The notes below the pieces were generated by a model that saw only the letters and a list, made by a program, of their open reading frames with translations, had not been told where the DNA came from and ran no database searches. Shown piece after piece: positions 24,832-32,609 of a DNA stretch of 64,000 nucleotides (its first letter is position 1; every line of letters starts with the position of its first letter). The translations under genes and the position numbers were made by a program. The DNA comes from Coprothermobacter proteolyticus DSM 5265 (GTDB lineage Bacteria; Coprothermobacterota; Coprothermobacteria; Coprothermobacterales; Coprothermobacteraceae): assembly GCF_000020945.1 (NCBI RefSeq), contig NC_011295.1, forward strand, positions 1,054,001 through 1,118,000. Reading direction: 5' to 3'.

Positions 24832-25998
24832 TCATCCAACCACTGCAGGTTCCACAACAAGAGCGCCTTTCTTAAAGCGTCCAGGAGCCAAAGGCGTTAG
24901 GTCAATATCCATGGAGCTACCAGTCATCCATTTGCTAAGCTGCTCCGCCATGACAGGACCGAACATGAATCCATGACCAGATCCACCTGCTGCAACCCAA
25001 AGTCCTTCAACCTCATCAACGGGACCAATTGCATGATGGTGATCTGGAGTCATCTCATAGAGCCCAGCCCATTGCCTTACTATGTTCACACCCTGAAGGA
25101 AAGGAAGAACATGCGTTGCCTCCTTGGCCATCCGCATCAAGAAATCCATGCTACTTGAGAAATCAAACGCTTCTGGCTCATACCAATGCTCTGGATCTAC
25201 TGGAGGAAGTCCCATAATAAATGACCCATGGGGACGTTGCTGTATGTAAAAACCTCTGGAGAAAGATATGACCATGGGACCGAGTACTCGTTCCCAGGGT
25301 TCTGTTATCAGAATCTCGTGTTTTTCACCCCACAGAGGCAAGTCTACACCAGCCGTCTTAAGCAGCGCTGTAGTCCAGGCACCAGCGGTTACTAGAACTC
25401 TATCAGCGTACTCTTCAGAACCGTCTTGAAGTTTCACGCCACGCACTTTACCATTCTCCACGAGAATCTCTGAAACAGGAGTCCATTCCCTTATCTCCAC
25501 TCCCAGCTTTCGTGCAGCTTCTGCGTAGGCAAACGTAACACGAAACGGATCTGCATGACCATCCCGGCTGTGATACGTGGCTCCAACTACACCATCTATG
25601 TTGACACGTGGGAAATCTTTCTGAACTTCTTCAGGAGACAGTATGGCTGTATCCAGGCCGAATCTATGCTGAACCTCTGCATTACGTTTCAGTCCTTCAA
25701 ATTCTTTTTCCGAGTAAGCCAACACTAAATACCCACCTTGCCACAGCTCAAGATATTCTTTGCTGTAACCGAGTTCTTCATCCATGTGTTCAAATATTTC
25801 CAAACTTCGTGCCATGAGGCGCACATTGAATTCGGAGCCGAACTGGGCTCTTATACCAGCCGCACACGAACCCGTTGACCCACCAGTTAGAATTGTTTTC
25901 TCCAGAAGCAAAATCTTACCAGCACCTCTTTTTGCTAGCTCATACGCTGTCGCTACACCTTGTATGCCACCACCTACTATGATCACGTCATAAGTCAT
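24832..25998 (-). CDS. FAD-dependent amino/imino-acid dehydrogenase, catalytic subunit (DAO family)
   Basis: 388 aa, DAO fold. The N-terminal DVIIVGGGIQGVATAYELAKRG is the FAD motif; GGSTGSCAAGIRAQFGSE is the family follow-up; the C-terminal RQWAGLYEMTPDHHHAIGP and GGSGHGFMFGPVMAEQLSKW closely resemble sarcosine oxidase beta, opine oxidase and archaeal dye-linked L-proline dehydrogenase beta. Likely substrate: proline, sarcosine, glycine or an opine. In this anaerobic setting it should pass electrons to the adjacent Fe-S subunits rather than to oxygen. Its ATG overlaps the stop of the BFD gene (ATGA). Last gene of the five-gene operon. Confidence 0.82.
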   Translation of the reverse strand: MTYDVIIVGGGIQGVATAYELAKRGAGKILLLEKTILTGGSTGSCAAGIRAQFGSEFNVRLMARSLEIFEHMDEELGYSKEYLELWQGGYLVLAYSEKEFEGLKRNAEVQHRFGLDTAILSPEEVQKDFPRVNIDGVVGATYHSRDGHADPFRVTFAYAEAARKLGVEIREWTPVSEILVENGKVRGVKLQDGSEEYADRVLVTAGAWTTALLKTAGVDLPLWGEKHEILITEPWERVLGPMVISFSRGFYIQQRPHGSFIMGLPPVDPEHWYEPEAFDFSSSMDFLMRMAKEATHVLPFLQGVNIVRQWAGLYEMTPDHHHAIGPVDEVEGLWVAAGGSGHGFMFGPVMAEQLSKWMTGSSMDIDLTPLAPGRFKKGALVVEPAVVG

Positions 25999-26276
25999 AA
26001 GCTCGCCTCCTTCTCCAGGGCATTGAAAGGTACACTTCTTATGGGAGGCCTAACTACGGTTTTTCGCACGTAAAGCTTGGATATAGGCACATTTTTCACC
26101 ATGGCCAATTCTCGAAACACTAGAAGTCTGCAAGTCTTGCCGCCACAAGGGCCCATACCGATTCTTAAATAACGTTTTAGTTTATCCCAAGAGTCATAAC
26201 CTTCCTTTATGGCTTCTCTAAGTTCTCTGAGGGTGATATCCTCACATCTGCAAACTACAATGTTTTCTTCATTCAT
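25995..26276 (-). CDS. BFD-like [2Fe-2S] subunit
   Basis: 93 aa. VVCRCEDITLRELREAI and GMGPCGGKTC give the CXC...CX4C cluster pattern of bacterioferritin-associated ferredoxin-like domains. In sarcosine/opine/proline oxidase systems this domain is often fused to the alpha subunit; here it is a separate small protein. Six bp separate it from the ferredoxin gene ahead. Confidence 0.85.
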   Translation of the reverse strand: MNEENIVVCRCEDITLRELREAIKEGYDSWDKLKRYLRIGMGPCGGKTCRLLVFRELAMVKNVPISKLYVRKTVVRPPIRSVPFNALEKEASL

Positions 26277-26282
26277 CCTTAA

Positions 26283-26768
26283 TCATCTCCTTCTAAAGGA
26301 GCGCACGACAGGCAACAGTTCTCTTGGAATCTCCAGCGTCACCAAAGTAGTTTTGCTAGTTTTATCCAGAGAAGGGAGTTTAACTACGCGAACCACCTGG
26401 GCATCACAAACTTTCTTTCCATATCGATCAAGACCGTCCACTTTTTCTCCTTTTTCGGGAACGTTAATCATCTCGTAAGGTATGGTTACCTGTGCGTCGC
26501 CATTCTTCAAAGAAAGTAAGAATATGGCTAGCCCTGGGCAAGAAGCCACACAGTTGCCACAGCCAGTGCATTTATCAAAATCGATCACCGGCGGTGAGGT
26601 AAGTTTTTCCATGGAAATTGCGTGCACGGGACAAGATTCTACACATGGATTGCAAGGGATATCTTGATAGCATTCATGTACAGCCACAAATCCCTTAAGA
26701 AGGCGTTCTTCACTAGGGAAATTCCCCATGACATCATCTAAAGTGGGGACACCGTCCATCTCAAGCAT
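26283..26768 (-). CDS. 4Fe-4S ferredoxin-type subunit of the dehydrogenase
   Basis: 161 aa. Two cluster motifs: CYQDIPCNPCVESCP (an irregular first set) and CTGCGNCVASCP. The C-terminal ~75 residues (INVPEKGEKVDGLDRYGKKV..) are specific to ferredoxin-like subunits of this kind of oxidoreductase cluster. Start placed at ATG 26768, 8 nt after GAGG; it overlaps the upstream gene by 8 bases. Confidence 0.82.
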   Translation of the reverse strand: MLEMDGVPTLDDVMGNFPSEERLLKGFVAVHECYQDIPCNPCVESCPVHAISMEKLTSPPVIDFDKCTGCGNCVASCPGLAIFLLSLKNGDAQVTIPYEMINVPEKGEKVDGLDRYGKKVCDAQVVRVVKLPSLDKTSKTTLVTLEIPRELLPVVRSFRRR

Positions 26769-27846
26769 TGCTATCACCTCTCATGCGTTCAATCCCCTCA
26801 AGCACTTTTCTACTTAGGGAGCTTTCCCTGAAACTACTAAGAGCCTGTAGGTATTCGTCAATCCAGTTTTCATTAATTGGAAAACCAAGCTCCTTTGCAG
26901 CTACTAAACCAGCGATACTTCCCGCTAAACTTGCAGTGGTAGCTTCCTCAATACCTCCTGCATCTCCAGCAACATAAATGCTTGGATTAGTAGTGTGACC
27001 CAACTCGTCATGCCACGGTACAAAGCCACCCAGCTCAGGAATATAAACTGTCTCAACCTGGAGCATTTGGAACAAATCCGCCATAGGCATTAATCCCACC
27101 GCCAGTGCCACTACATCAACCTTGTGATGCATTTCGCTGCCAGGAATTGGTTCCATGTTCTCACCAACTTCAACAGTAACGGCTTCTTCGACATGCTCAC
27201 GGCCATAGACACCAAGTACCGTACGCTTTAACAAAAGGGGTACCCCTAACCTTTGAACCTTAGCAGCGTGTACCCAGTATGCACCGCCAAGCTTGGGTAA
27301 TACGTCAATGATGGCATCCACATTAGCTCCTGCCTGAAGCAACTGGTAGGCTAATATGACGCCAACATTTCCACTGCCAACGATGAGAAAATTTTCACCT
27401 GGAAGCACACCATACTCGTTCATAAGGGTTTGGACCGCACCTGCACCCATTACTCCAGGCACGTCATTGTTTTCAAATAATATCATCCGCTCAGCAGCAC
27501 CCGTGCAGACAACAACTTTTTTGGCAGATATCTTTACGTGATCCTCCCAAGAAGCAGCCAAGTACGTCTGATCTGGGTATGCACCTACTACTTCGTACCC
27601 CAACAAAGTCCTAATATTTGGTTGGGCATTCACCTGAGCTGCAAGCTGTTTCGCCAAGTTAAACCCACGGGTACCGGCACCTCGCTGGGCCCAACCAAAA
27701 AACTTGTGTGTCTGCTTGACCAATTGACCACCAAGTTTCTGAAATTTATCAACCAATAGGACCTGCGCCCCGCTCTCAGCTGCCGCCAATGCTGCGTTCA
27801 TACCCGCTGGACCACCGCCTATTACCATGACGTCTGTTTGAATCAT
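26761..27846 (-). CDS. FAD/NAD(P)-binding oxidoreductase subunit (HcnB / PDH-alpha-like)
   Basis: 361 aa. The N-terminal DVMVIGGGPAGMNAALAAAESG is a FAD Rossmann motif, GQLVKQTHKFFG follows, VGSGNVGVILAYQL is a second dinucleotide-binding loop, and NPSIYVAGDAGGIEEATTASLAGS binds the FAD ribityl chain. It is similar to the alpha subunits of hydrogen cyanide synthase, opine oxidase and proline dehydrogenase PDH1, which handle electron transfer to NAD(H). The start overlaps the stop of the first gene (ATGA). Confidence 0.85.
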   Translation of the reverse strand: MIQTDVMVIGGGPAGMNAALAAAESGAQVLLVDKFQKLGGQLVKQTHKFFGWAQRGAGTRGFNLAKQLAAQVNAQPNIRTLLGYEVVGAYPDQTYLAASWEDHVKISAKKVVVCTGAAERMILFENNDVPGVMGAGAVQTLMNEYGVLPGENFLIVGSGNVGVILAYQLLQAGANVDAIIDVLPKLGGAYWVHAAKVQRLGVPLLLKRTVLGVYGREHVEEAVTVEVGENMEPIPGSEMHHKVDVVALAVGLMPMADLFQMLQVETVYIPELGGFVPWHDELGHTTNPSIYVAGDAGGIEEATTASLAGSIAGLVAAKELGFPINENWIDEYLQALSSFRESSLSRKVLEGIERMRGDSNA

Positions 27847-28154
27847 GGCATCATCCCCTTATCTCGTTGACGCTGCACAGTCATGCCTTCGGTAACAGGG
27901 GTAACACAAGCCCTCGTGTTGGGAACTCCGTTGATAACCATTAGACAACTACTGCAGTTTCCAATAGCACAAAAGAGTCCTCTGGGTCTATGTAGGTTCA
28001 TACTCTCTCGTAAAACGTCAATACCGTTTGCAATCAGCGCTGAAGCAACAGTGTCTCCCTCATGCGCGATTATCTGGCGCCCTTCAAAGAAGATGGTAAC
28101 CTCTTTAGTACTGGGGAATTCGAGAATAGGATGTTCTTGAATGCGACGCGACAA
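27843..28154 (-). CDS. HcnA-like [2Fe-2S] subunit
   Basis: 103 aa, first gene of the five-gene operon. FEGRQIIAHEGDTVASALIANGI and GLFCAIGNCSSCLMVINGVPNTRAC give a plant-type 2Fe-2S cluster (CX4-5CX2C...C) as in HcnA and the N-terminus of sarcosine oxidase alpha. TTG start with GGGAGG 8 nt upstream. The 267 bp upstream contain AT-rich promoter-like sequence and the inverted repeat described separately. Confidence 0.83.
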   Translation of the reverse strand: MSRRIQEHPILEFPSTKEVTIFFEGRQIIAHEGDTVASALIANGIDVLRESMNLHRPRGLFCAIGNCSSCLMVINGVPNTRACVTPVTEGMTVQRQRDKGMMP

Positions 28155-28321
28155 AATTTTCGCCTCCCCTTTCTTCCCTTAGTATTAATATTCTTATGGT
28201 AATAATTTAACACAAGCCTGGGCTAAGATGAGCTTCAATTTCCCAAACACATTAGTAAAGGCCAAGCAGATACGTGCAAGATTGAAAAAGAAAGTGACAA
28301 GCAGAGCACTACGTAAAAGAT

Positions 28322-28370
28322 AAAGGAAGAAAGCGGGGCCTGTACTTAGCTAGGATAGCTTTCTTCCTTT
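28322..28370. terminator. Long inverted repeat between two leftward operons
   Basis: AAAGGAAGAAAGC (28322-28334) pairs perfectly with GCTTTCTTCCTTT (28358-28370) around a 23-nt loop. It lies 50 bp beyond the macB-like stop and probably ends that transcript, although the T-run on the minus strand is weak (CTTTATCTTTT). Apart from this repeat the 267 bp between the two operons look empty. Confidence 0.55.
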
Positions 28371-28421
28371 GACAAGTCCACCCTAAGATGTCGTGTCATA
28401 CGCAAACATACTGAGATCAGT

Positions 28422-29645
28422 CTACTCGTAACGCAATGCCTCTACGGGGTTCAACAGGCTTGCCCTGTAAGCTGGGTAAATACCGAAGAACAATCCTACT
28501 AGGAGCGCAAACGAGACTGAGAGTAACAAATTCTGCCAAGTTACCAGCATGGGTATCGATGCAGCACTACTAGCTGCAGAGCTGAGTGCCCAGCCCAATG
28601 CTATGCCGATCACACCACCACTGAGTGTCAGAATAAGGCTCTCGATAAGAAACTGAATTAAAATGTCCCTTCTTCTAGCTCCCAACGCTTTACGTATGCC
28701 TATCTCACGAGTCCTCTCAGTAACTGAAACCAACATAATGTTCATGACACCGATACCACCTACTACTAGAGAAATGCCCGCTATGACTGACAAAACTAGG
28801 CTAATTACATTAAGAATGTTATTAACAGCATCCAAAGCTGATACCAAAGACGTTGCTTGGAATCCTCCACGGACGTGATGAATGTTGTTTAACAAGTTCA
28901 CTGCCAACTTACCGAAAGGCTCAACTTCTTCTTGAGAGGATAGCGAAACAGCCAAACTGGTAATTTCAGTGGATAAACCAGCATTCTTTAGTGCAGTATA
29001 GGGTACATAAACGGTAATAGGAATATTCCTTTCATCAATACCTACACTAACCATTGACCCATTGCCTCCTCCAATGCTAACCCCACTCTTTACCACACCT
29101 AGCACTCGAAGAGAAAAAGTACTTCCACCAACATTTACCTGGAGCCTTTTGCCCACTATATCAGAAGGCAGGATGCCTTGTTGTAAAGCCATTTTATCAA
29201 CCACTGCCACGAGGTCACCGTTTCGAACGTTTGCATCAGTAAATAACTGCCCCTGATCCAATGTTAAGCCGAATGAACCAAAGTACTCTGAGTTAGTGCC
29301 AAAAACCATGGCGATACCACTGCGGCCTGCAACGCTGTAATAACCAGTCACATTCTGTATGGGCACAATGGATTTCACAGACGGTGATGCGTTTCTTAGC
29401 GCCAGCATGTCCAGCTCAGTGAAACTTGCATTCCCTGCAGCTGGACTGACTGTCAGCTGAAGTACACCGCTTCCCAATCGTCCAAGTTCGCTGTTCACAG
29501 TACTTGTCACACCGGCGCTCAATGTCAGAATAGTGAACACAGATGCAATGCCAATGACAACACCAAGAACCGTTAAAAACGAACGTAATCGGCCTCTTAA
29601 TATGCTCAACCACGCTTCTTTAACCTGCCTAAGCAACAAGTTCAT
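28422..29645 (-). CDS. ABC transporter permease, MacB/FtsX type
   Basis: 407 aa. N-terminal TM helix (SFLTVLGVVIGIASVFTILTLSAG), a large extracytoplasmic MacB-PCD-like domain (about residues 50-270), then three TM helices. The first of these includes VVGGIGVMNIMLVSVTERTREIGIRKALGARRRDIL, the hallmark FtsX/MacB coupling segment. With its ATPase and adaptor it would export a peptide, lipoprotein or antibiotic. ATGA overlap with the ATPase gene. Confidence 0.93.
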   Translation of the reverse strand: MNLLLRQVKEAWLSILRGRLRSFLTVLGVVIGIASVFTILTLSAGVTSTVNSELGRLGSGVLQLTVSPAAGNASFTELDMLALRNASPSVKSIVPIQNVTGYYSVAGRSGIAMVFGTNSEYFGSFGLTLDQGQLFTDANVRNGDLVAVVDKMALQQGILPSDIVGKRLQVNVGGSTFSLRVLGVVKSGVSIGGGNGSMVSVGIDERNIPITVYVPYTALKNAGLSTEITSLAVSLSSQEEVEPFGKLAVNLLNNIHHVRGGFQATSLVSALDAVNNILNVISLVLSVIAGISLVVGGIGVMNIMLVSVTERTREIGIRKALGARRRDILIQFLIESLILTLSGGVIGIALGWALSSAASSAASIPMLVTWQNLLLSVSFALLVGLFFGIYPAYRASLLNPVEALRYE

Positions 29646-30331
29646 GCTTTCGACTCCTCATATTCGATTAAGCCATCCTTCAAATGGACAATTCGCTTGG
29701 CTCTGGATGCTACATCTATTTCGTGTGTAACTAACACTACGGTGCTGCCACTCTTGTTTAGCTCCTGAAAAATATCCATCACTTGATCTGATGTAGCTGT
29801 ATCCAAATTGCCTGTTGGCTCATCAGCAAGTAAGAGTCCTGGATCCATGACAATTGCTCTAGCAATGGCGACTCTCTGCATTTCTCCTCCTGAGATCTGT
29901 GTAGCATGCCGATGCCATTTACTGGATAGACCTACCCGGTCCAAAGCTTCCATGGCTTTGTTCTTTGCCTTGTTGCCGGTAATGCCAGCGTAGTACATGG
30001 GAACCATGACCTGTTCCAAGAGATTCAAATGAGGTAAAAGGTTAAAAGCCTGAAAAACAAAACCTATCTTTCTGTTCCTGATCCTTGCTAGATCGTCGTC
30101 AGACAGCTTCGATACGTCTTGGCCCTCCAAATAGTACTTTCCATCAGTAAGTGAGTCCAGACAGCCAATGACATGCATGAGTGTAGATTTACCCGAACCA
30201 GACCGCCCTGTTATAGCAATGTACTCGCCTTTCTGCACTTCAAGATCAATACCTTTGAGGGCCTCAAAAGCCGCTTCTCCTTTTCCATAGACTTTTCGTA
30301 CACCCTTCAGTTGTATTTCTACGTCTGCCAT
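29642..30331 (-). CDS. ABC transporter ATPase, MacB/LolD type
   Basis: 229 aa. Walker A GRSGSGKST, Q-loop GFVFQAFNLLPHL, signature ISGGEMQRVAIARAI, Walker B LLLADEPTGNLD and H-loop LVTHEID. The sequence is of the MacB/LolD/FtsE class that pairs with the permease downstream. Begins 4 bp after the adaptor gene. Confidence 0.96.
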   Translation of the reverse strand: MADVEIQLKGVRKVYGKGEAAFEALKGIDLEVQKGEYIAITGRSGSGKSTLMHVIGCLDSLTDGKYYLEGQDVSKLSDDDLARIRNRKIGFVFQAFNLLPHLNLLEQVMVPMYYAGITGNKAKNKAMEALDRVGLSSKWHRHATQISGGEMQRVAIARAIVMDPGLLLADEPTGNLDTATSDQVMDIFQELNKSGSTVVLVTHEIDVASRAKRIVHLKDGLIEYEESKA

Positions 30332-30335
30332 CTTC

Positions 30336-31364
30336 TTACCTCGTTACAACCTTCTGGCCCTCGGTTAAATCTAGATGATCCATTAAAACTTTTTCTCCTT
30401 CGGAAAGCCCAGACTCAACAAGAACTTGGCTCGCATTTTGTGCACTTATCTTTATGGCTTTTTGCTTCACTGTGCCATCTTCAGCAACCTTTACATAAGC
30501 CGTCCCATCTTCTGCATAAATGACAGCCGACAATGGAATAATGAGACCGCTTTGTTGAGCAGTTTTTATTTCCACATCTACAGAAGAGCCTATTGGGATT
30601 TCAGTACCATCACCTAAAGTGACTTCTAAACTAACGGCATTGTTCATACTGACAGGGCTCACAAAAGACACCTCGGCATCGAATGTTTGATCACCAAAAT
30701 AAACGCTAGCGGTCTGACCAACGCTTACGGACATTGCATCTACAGGATTCAGCATCATGGAAACTTTCCTCTGAGAAACGTCATATACAACTGCAGCAGG
30801 TTGCCCCATGGGAGAAGGCATACCAGGACTAACCAGTAGCTGACCTACAATGCCAGCTACTGGTGCTTTTACCGTAAATGATTTTAATTTGCTCTGTAGT
30901 GATGTTATGTTCAGTTTTTGATTTTTGATTTGGATTTCCTGCATCGCAATTTGATCATCCAAAGACGTACCAGCACTCTGAGTTCCCCCCAAGCTACCAC
31001 CGCTGTCTTTCATCTTCTTATAGCTGTCAAGTTGAATCTGCAATATGTCAAGCTGGTTTTGCGCTACGGAAATCTGCGTTTTTATATCACTATCATCAAA
31101 GGTTACTAAGGTCTGTCCTTGTTCAACACGATCTCCTAACTCTACTCCAACGTCCTTTACGCTAACTCCAGATGGTCCATAAAGGGGATACTCGCGTTTA
31201 GCCATAACTGTACCACTGGCATAAGCAGTTTGTTCCAAAGTACCATTTTGAACCAGAGCTGTCTTTACTTCCACCGGCCCCGTGGAGCAACCAGCTAGAA
31301 CAACCAGCGCTCCTAAAGCCAGAGCTACAAAAGGCAGAATTCTCTTAAAAATCCTATTGCTCAC
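30336..31364 (-). CDS. HlyD/MacA-type membrane fusion (adaptor) lipoprotein
   Basis: 342 aa. Signal ILPFVALALGALVVLAGCSTG with a lipobox cysteine. Then a barrel-sandwich half (GTVMAKREYPLYGPSGVSVKDVGVELGDRVEQGQTLVTFDD), a coiled-coil hairpin (TQISVAQNQLDILQIQLDSYKKM..IKNQKLNITSLQSKLKS) and the second half (FTVKAPVAGIVGQLLVSPG). Start set at GTG 31364, five nt after GGGAGG; the frame stays open eight codons upstream. The adaptor bridges the permease to the outside. Confidence 0.88.
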   Translation of the reverse strand: MSNRIFKRILPFVALALGALVVLAGCSTGPVEVKTALVQNGTLEQTAYASGTVMAKREYPLYGPSGVSVKDVGVELGDRVEQGQTLVTFDDSDIKTQISVAQNQLDILQIQLDSYKKMKDSGGSLGGTQSAGTSLDDQIAMQEIQIKNQKLNITSLQSKLKSFTVKAPVAGIVGQLLVSPGMPSPMGQPAAVVYDVSQRKVSMMLNPVDAMSVSVGQTASVYFGDQTFDAEVSFVSPVSMNNAVSLEVTLGDGTEIPIGSSVDVEIKTAQQSGLIIPLSAVIYAEDGTAYVKVAEDGTVKQKAIKISAQNASQVLVESGLSEGEKVLMDHLDLTEGQKVVTR

Positions 31365-31428
31365 ATTAACCTCCCTAAGACCATGCAAAACTGAGCTCCC
31401 TAAAAAAGCTTTGACCTAGATAGACTTA

Positions 31429-31530
31429 TTACCACTCTTGCTCCACCACGCGGGGCGAGTAATTCATTAACATAAACCATACCATGCTCAGCATCAATTC
31501 AACCATCCACAATGTCCATATTCCGCTCAT
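31429..31530 (-). CDS. Small hydrophobic peptide (33 aa) upstream of the export operon
   Basis: An ATG preceded by GAGGTGATTAG opens 33 codons ending in TAA. Residues 4-22 form a single hydrophobic helix (IWTLWMVELMLSMVWFMLM), followed by a polar tail NYSPRVVEQEW. Six methionines and four tryptophans in 33 residues is unusual. It lies 64 bp ahead of the adaptor gene on the same strand with no terminator between, so it may be co-transcribed. It is not recognised. Evidence for translation is the good ribosome site and the sensible membrane peptide; the short length makes chance possible. Confidence 0.5.
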   Translation of the reverse strand: MSGIWTLWMVELMLSMVWFMLMNYSPRVVEQEW

Positions 31531-31624
31531 CTAATCACCTCATTCTTTCAAAATAATTCTTTCCTACTATTCATATACCCAAAATGAGCTTGTTTAGTTG
31601 CTATGCATAGATCGTTTTTGTTTG

Positions 31625-31633
31625 TGGTAATAT
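31625..31633 (+). promoter_or_regulatory. Extended -10 promoter of the superoxide reductase operon
   Basis: TGG TAATAT, with predicted transcription starting near 31640. A strong AAGGAGG precedes the GTG start at 31668. Confidence 0.5.
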
Positions 31634-31667
31634 TTCTTTAGATTCACTTAAAAAGGAGGGGTCGTCT

Positions 31668-32027
31668 GTGAAGACGTATGAAGTTCAAAATGACACCAGT
31701 AAAACAGAAAAACACACTCCTTACATTGAAATTCCATCTGAAGTAAAACCAAACGAACCATTTCAGGTAACAGTACAAGTAGGGAAAGACATTCCACATC
31801 CGAATCTGGTGGAACACCACATTAAGTGGATCCAAGTGTTTTTCGAAGAAGAAGGACGAGCTTTTAACCCCATTCACATTGCCACCTTTGACCTCGGTCC
31901 TACCTACGCTGAACCAAAGGTCACTTTCACTATGAAAGTGCCGAAGAATGGAAAGCTTATCGCACTAGAGTATTGCAACATTCACGGACTTTGGGAAAAT
32001 TCGGCAGACGTTAAAGTAAGTGAGTAA
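31668..32027 (+). CDS. Superoxide reductase (neelaredoxin / class II)
   Basis: 119 aa. Catalytic iron ligands are visible: the EKHTPYIE segment, HPNLVEHHIKWI and EYCNIHGLW (Cys and His). There is no N-terminal desulforedoxin domain, so this is the one-iron class. It reduces superoxide to hydrogen peroxide using rubredoxin or similar, in the cytoplasm of anaerobes. GTG start with AAGGAGG. It lies 18 bp ahead of the ferritin-like gene, which probably handles peroxide and released iron. Confidence 0.95.
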   Translation: MKTYEVQNDTSKTEKHTPYIEIPSEVKPNEPFQVTVQVGKDIPHPNLVEHHIKWIQVFFEEEGRAFNPIHIATFDLGPTYAEPKVTFTMKVPKNGKLIALEYCNIHGLWENSADVKVSE

Positions 32028-32045
32028 AAAAGGAGGTAGATACAC

Positions 32046-32531
32046 ATGGGTGAGTATGCAAGGAAGTACACAAAAGGAAATGTGGACGAACTGATTGACC
32101 TCCTAAACAAGGCTTATGCAGATGAGTGGATAGCTTACTACTATTACGAGGTAGGCGCAGAGCTTGTAAAGACACTAGATGGAAAAATAACCGCTGACCA
32201 GCTTAAAGAAATGGCTGAAGACGAAGAGGAACACAGAAAGGAATTAGCCGAACGTATTGTGGAACTGGGCGGAGAACCTATTCATGATTGGGAAGAGATA
32301 CTAAAACAAGCAAATTATCCTAAGATAACTTATCCTGCTGATAGATCAGATTGGCAAGGCTTCCTAAAATCAGTTTTGGAGGCCGAGCGTGGAGCCATCG
32401 AAGTTTACGAGAAACTTGTTGATTTCTTGCATGCGGGTAATGGCGACCCTGTCACTTTCCACGTTATAAGGCACATCCTGCAGGAAGAAATGGAGCACGA
32501 AGAAGAAGTAGAAACCCTTCTAGGACTCTAA
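32046..32531 (+). CDS. Ferritin-like diiron protein (rubrerythrin/bacterioferritin relative)
   Basis: 161 aa, four-helix ferritin-like fold. Diiron ligands by pattern: E in ADEWIAYYYYEVG, EDEEEHRKEL (ExxH), E in VLEAERGAIEVYEKL and EEMEHEEEVETL (ExxH). There is no C-terminal rubredoxin zinc ribbon, so it is not classical rubrerythrin; it is closer to short archaeal and thermophile ferritin/Dps-like proteins. The likely role is peroxide reduction or iron storage. AGGAGG precedes the ATG. Confidence 0.88.
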   Translation: MGEYARKYTKGNVDELIDLLNKAYADEWIAYYYYEVGAELVKTLDGKITADQLKEMAEDEEEHRKELAERIVELGGEPIHDWEEILKQANYPKITYPADRSDWQGFLKSVLEAERGAIEVYEKLVDFLHAGNGDPVTFHVIRHILQEEMEHEEEVETLLGL

Positions 32532-32547
32532 TCATAACGCCATTAAG

Positions 32548-32575
32548 AAAACGCCCCGCGACGACGGGGCGTTTT
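32548..32575. terminator. Bidirectional terminator
   Basis: AAAACGCCCCG and CGGGGCGTTTT form an 11-bp stem with loop CGACGA. T-runs lie on both strands. It serves the oxygen-defence pair and the convergent leftward gene ending at 32610. Confidence 0.9.
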
Positions 32576-32609
32576 CTATTGAATGATTCAATCTATTAGG
32601 CAAGCCTTT

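Noticed and set aside
28155-28421. Riboswitch or hidden gene in the gap between two leftward operons
   Set aside because: Apart from the 13-bp inverted repeat, I see no conserved riboswitch core and no frame with a ribosome site.
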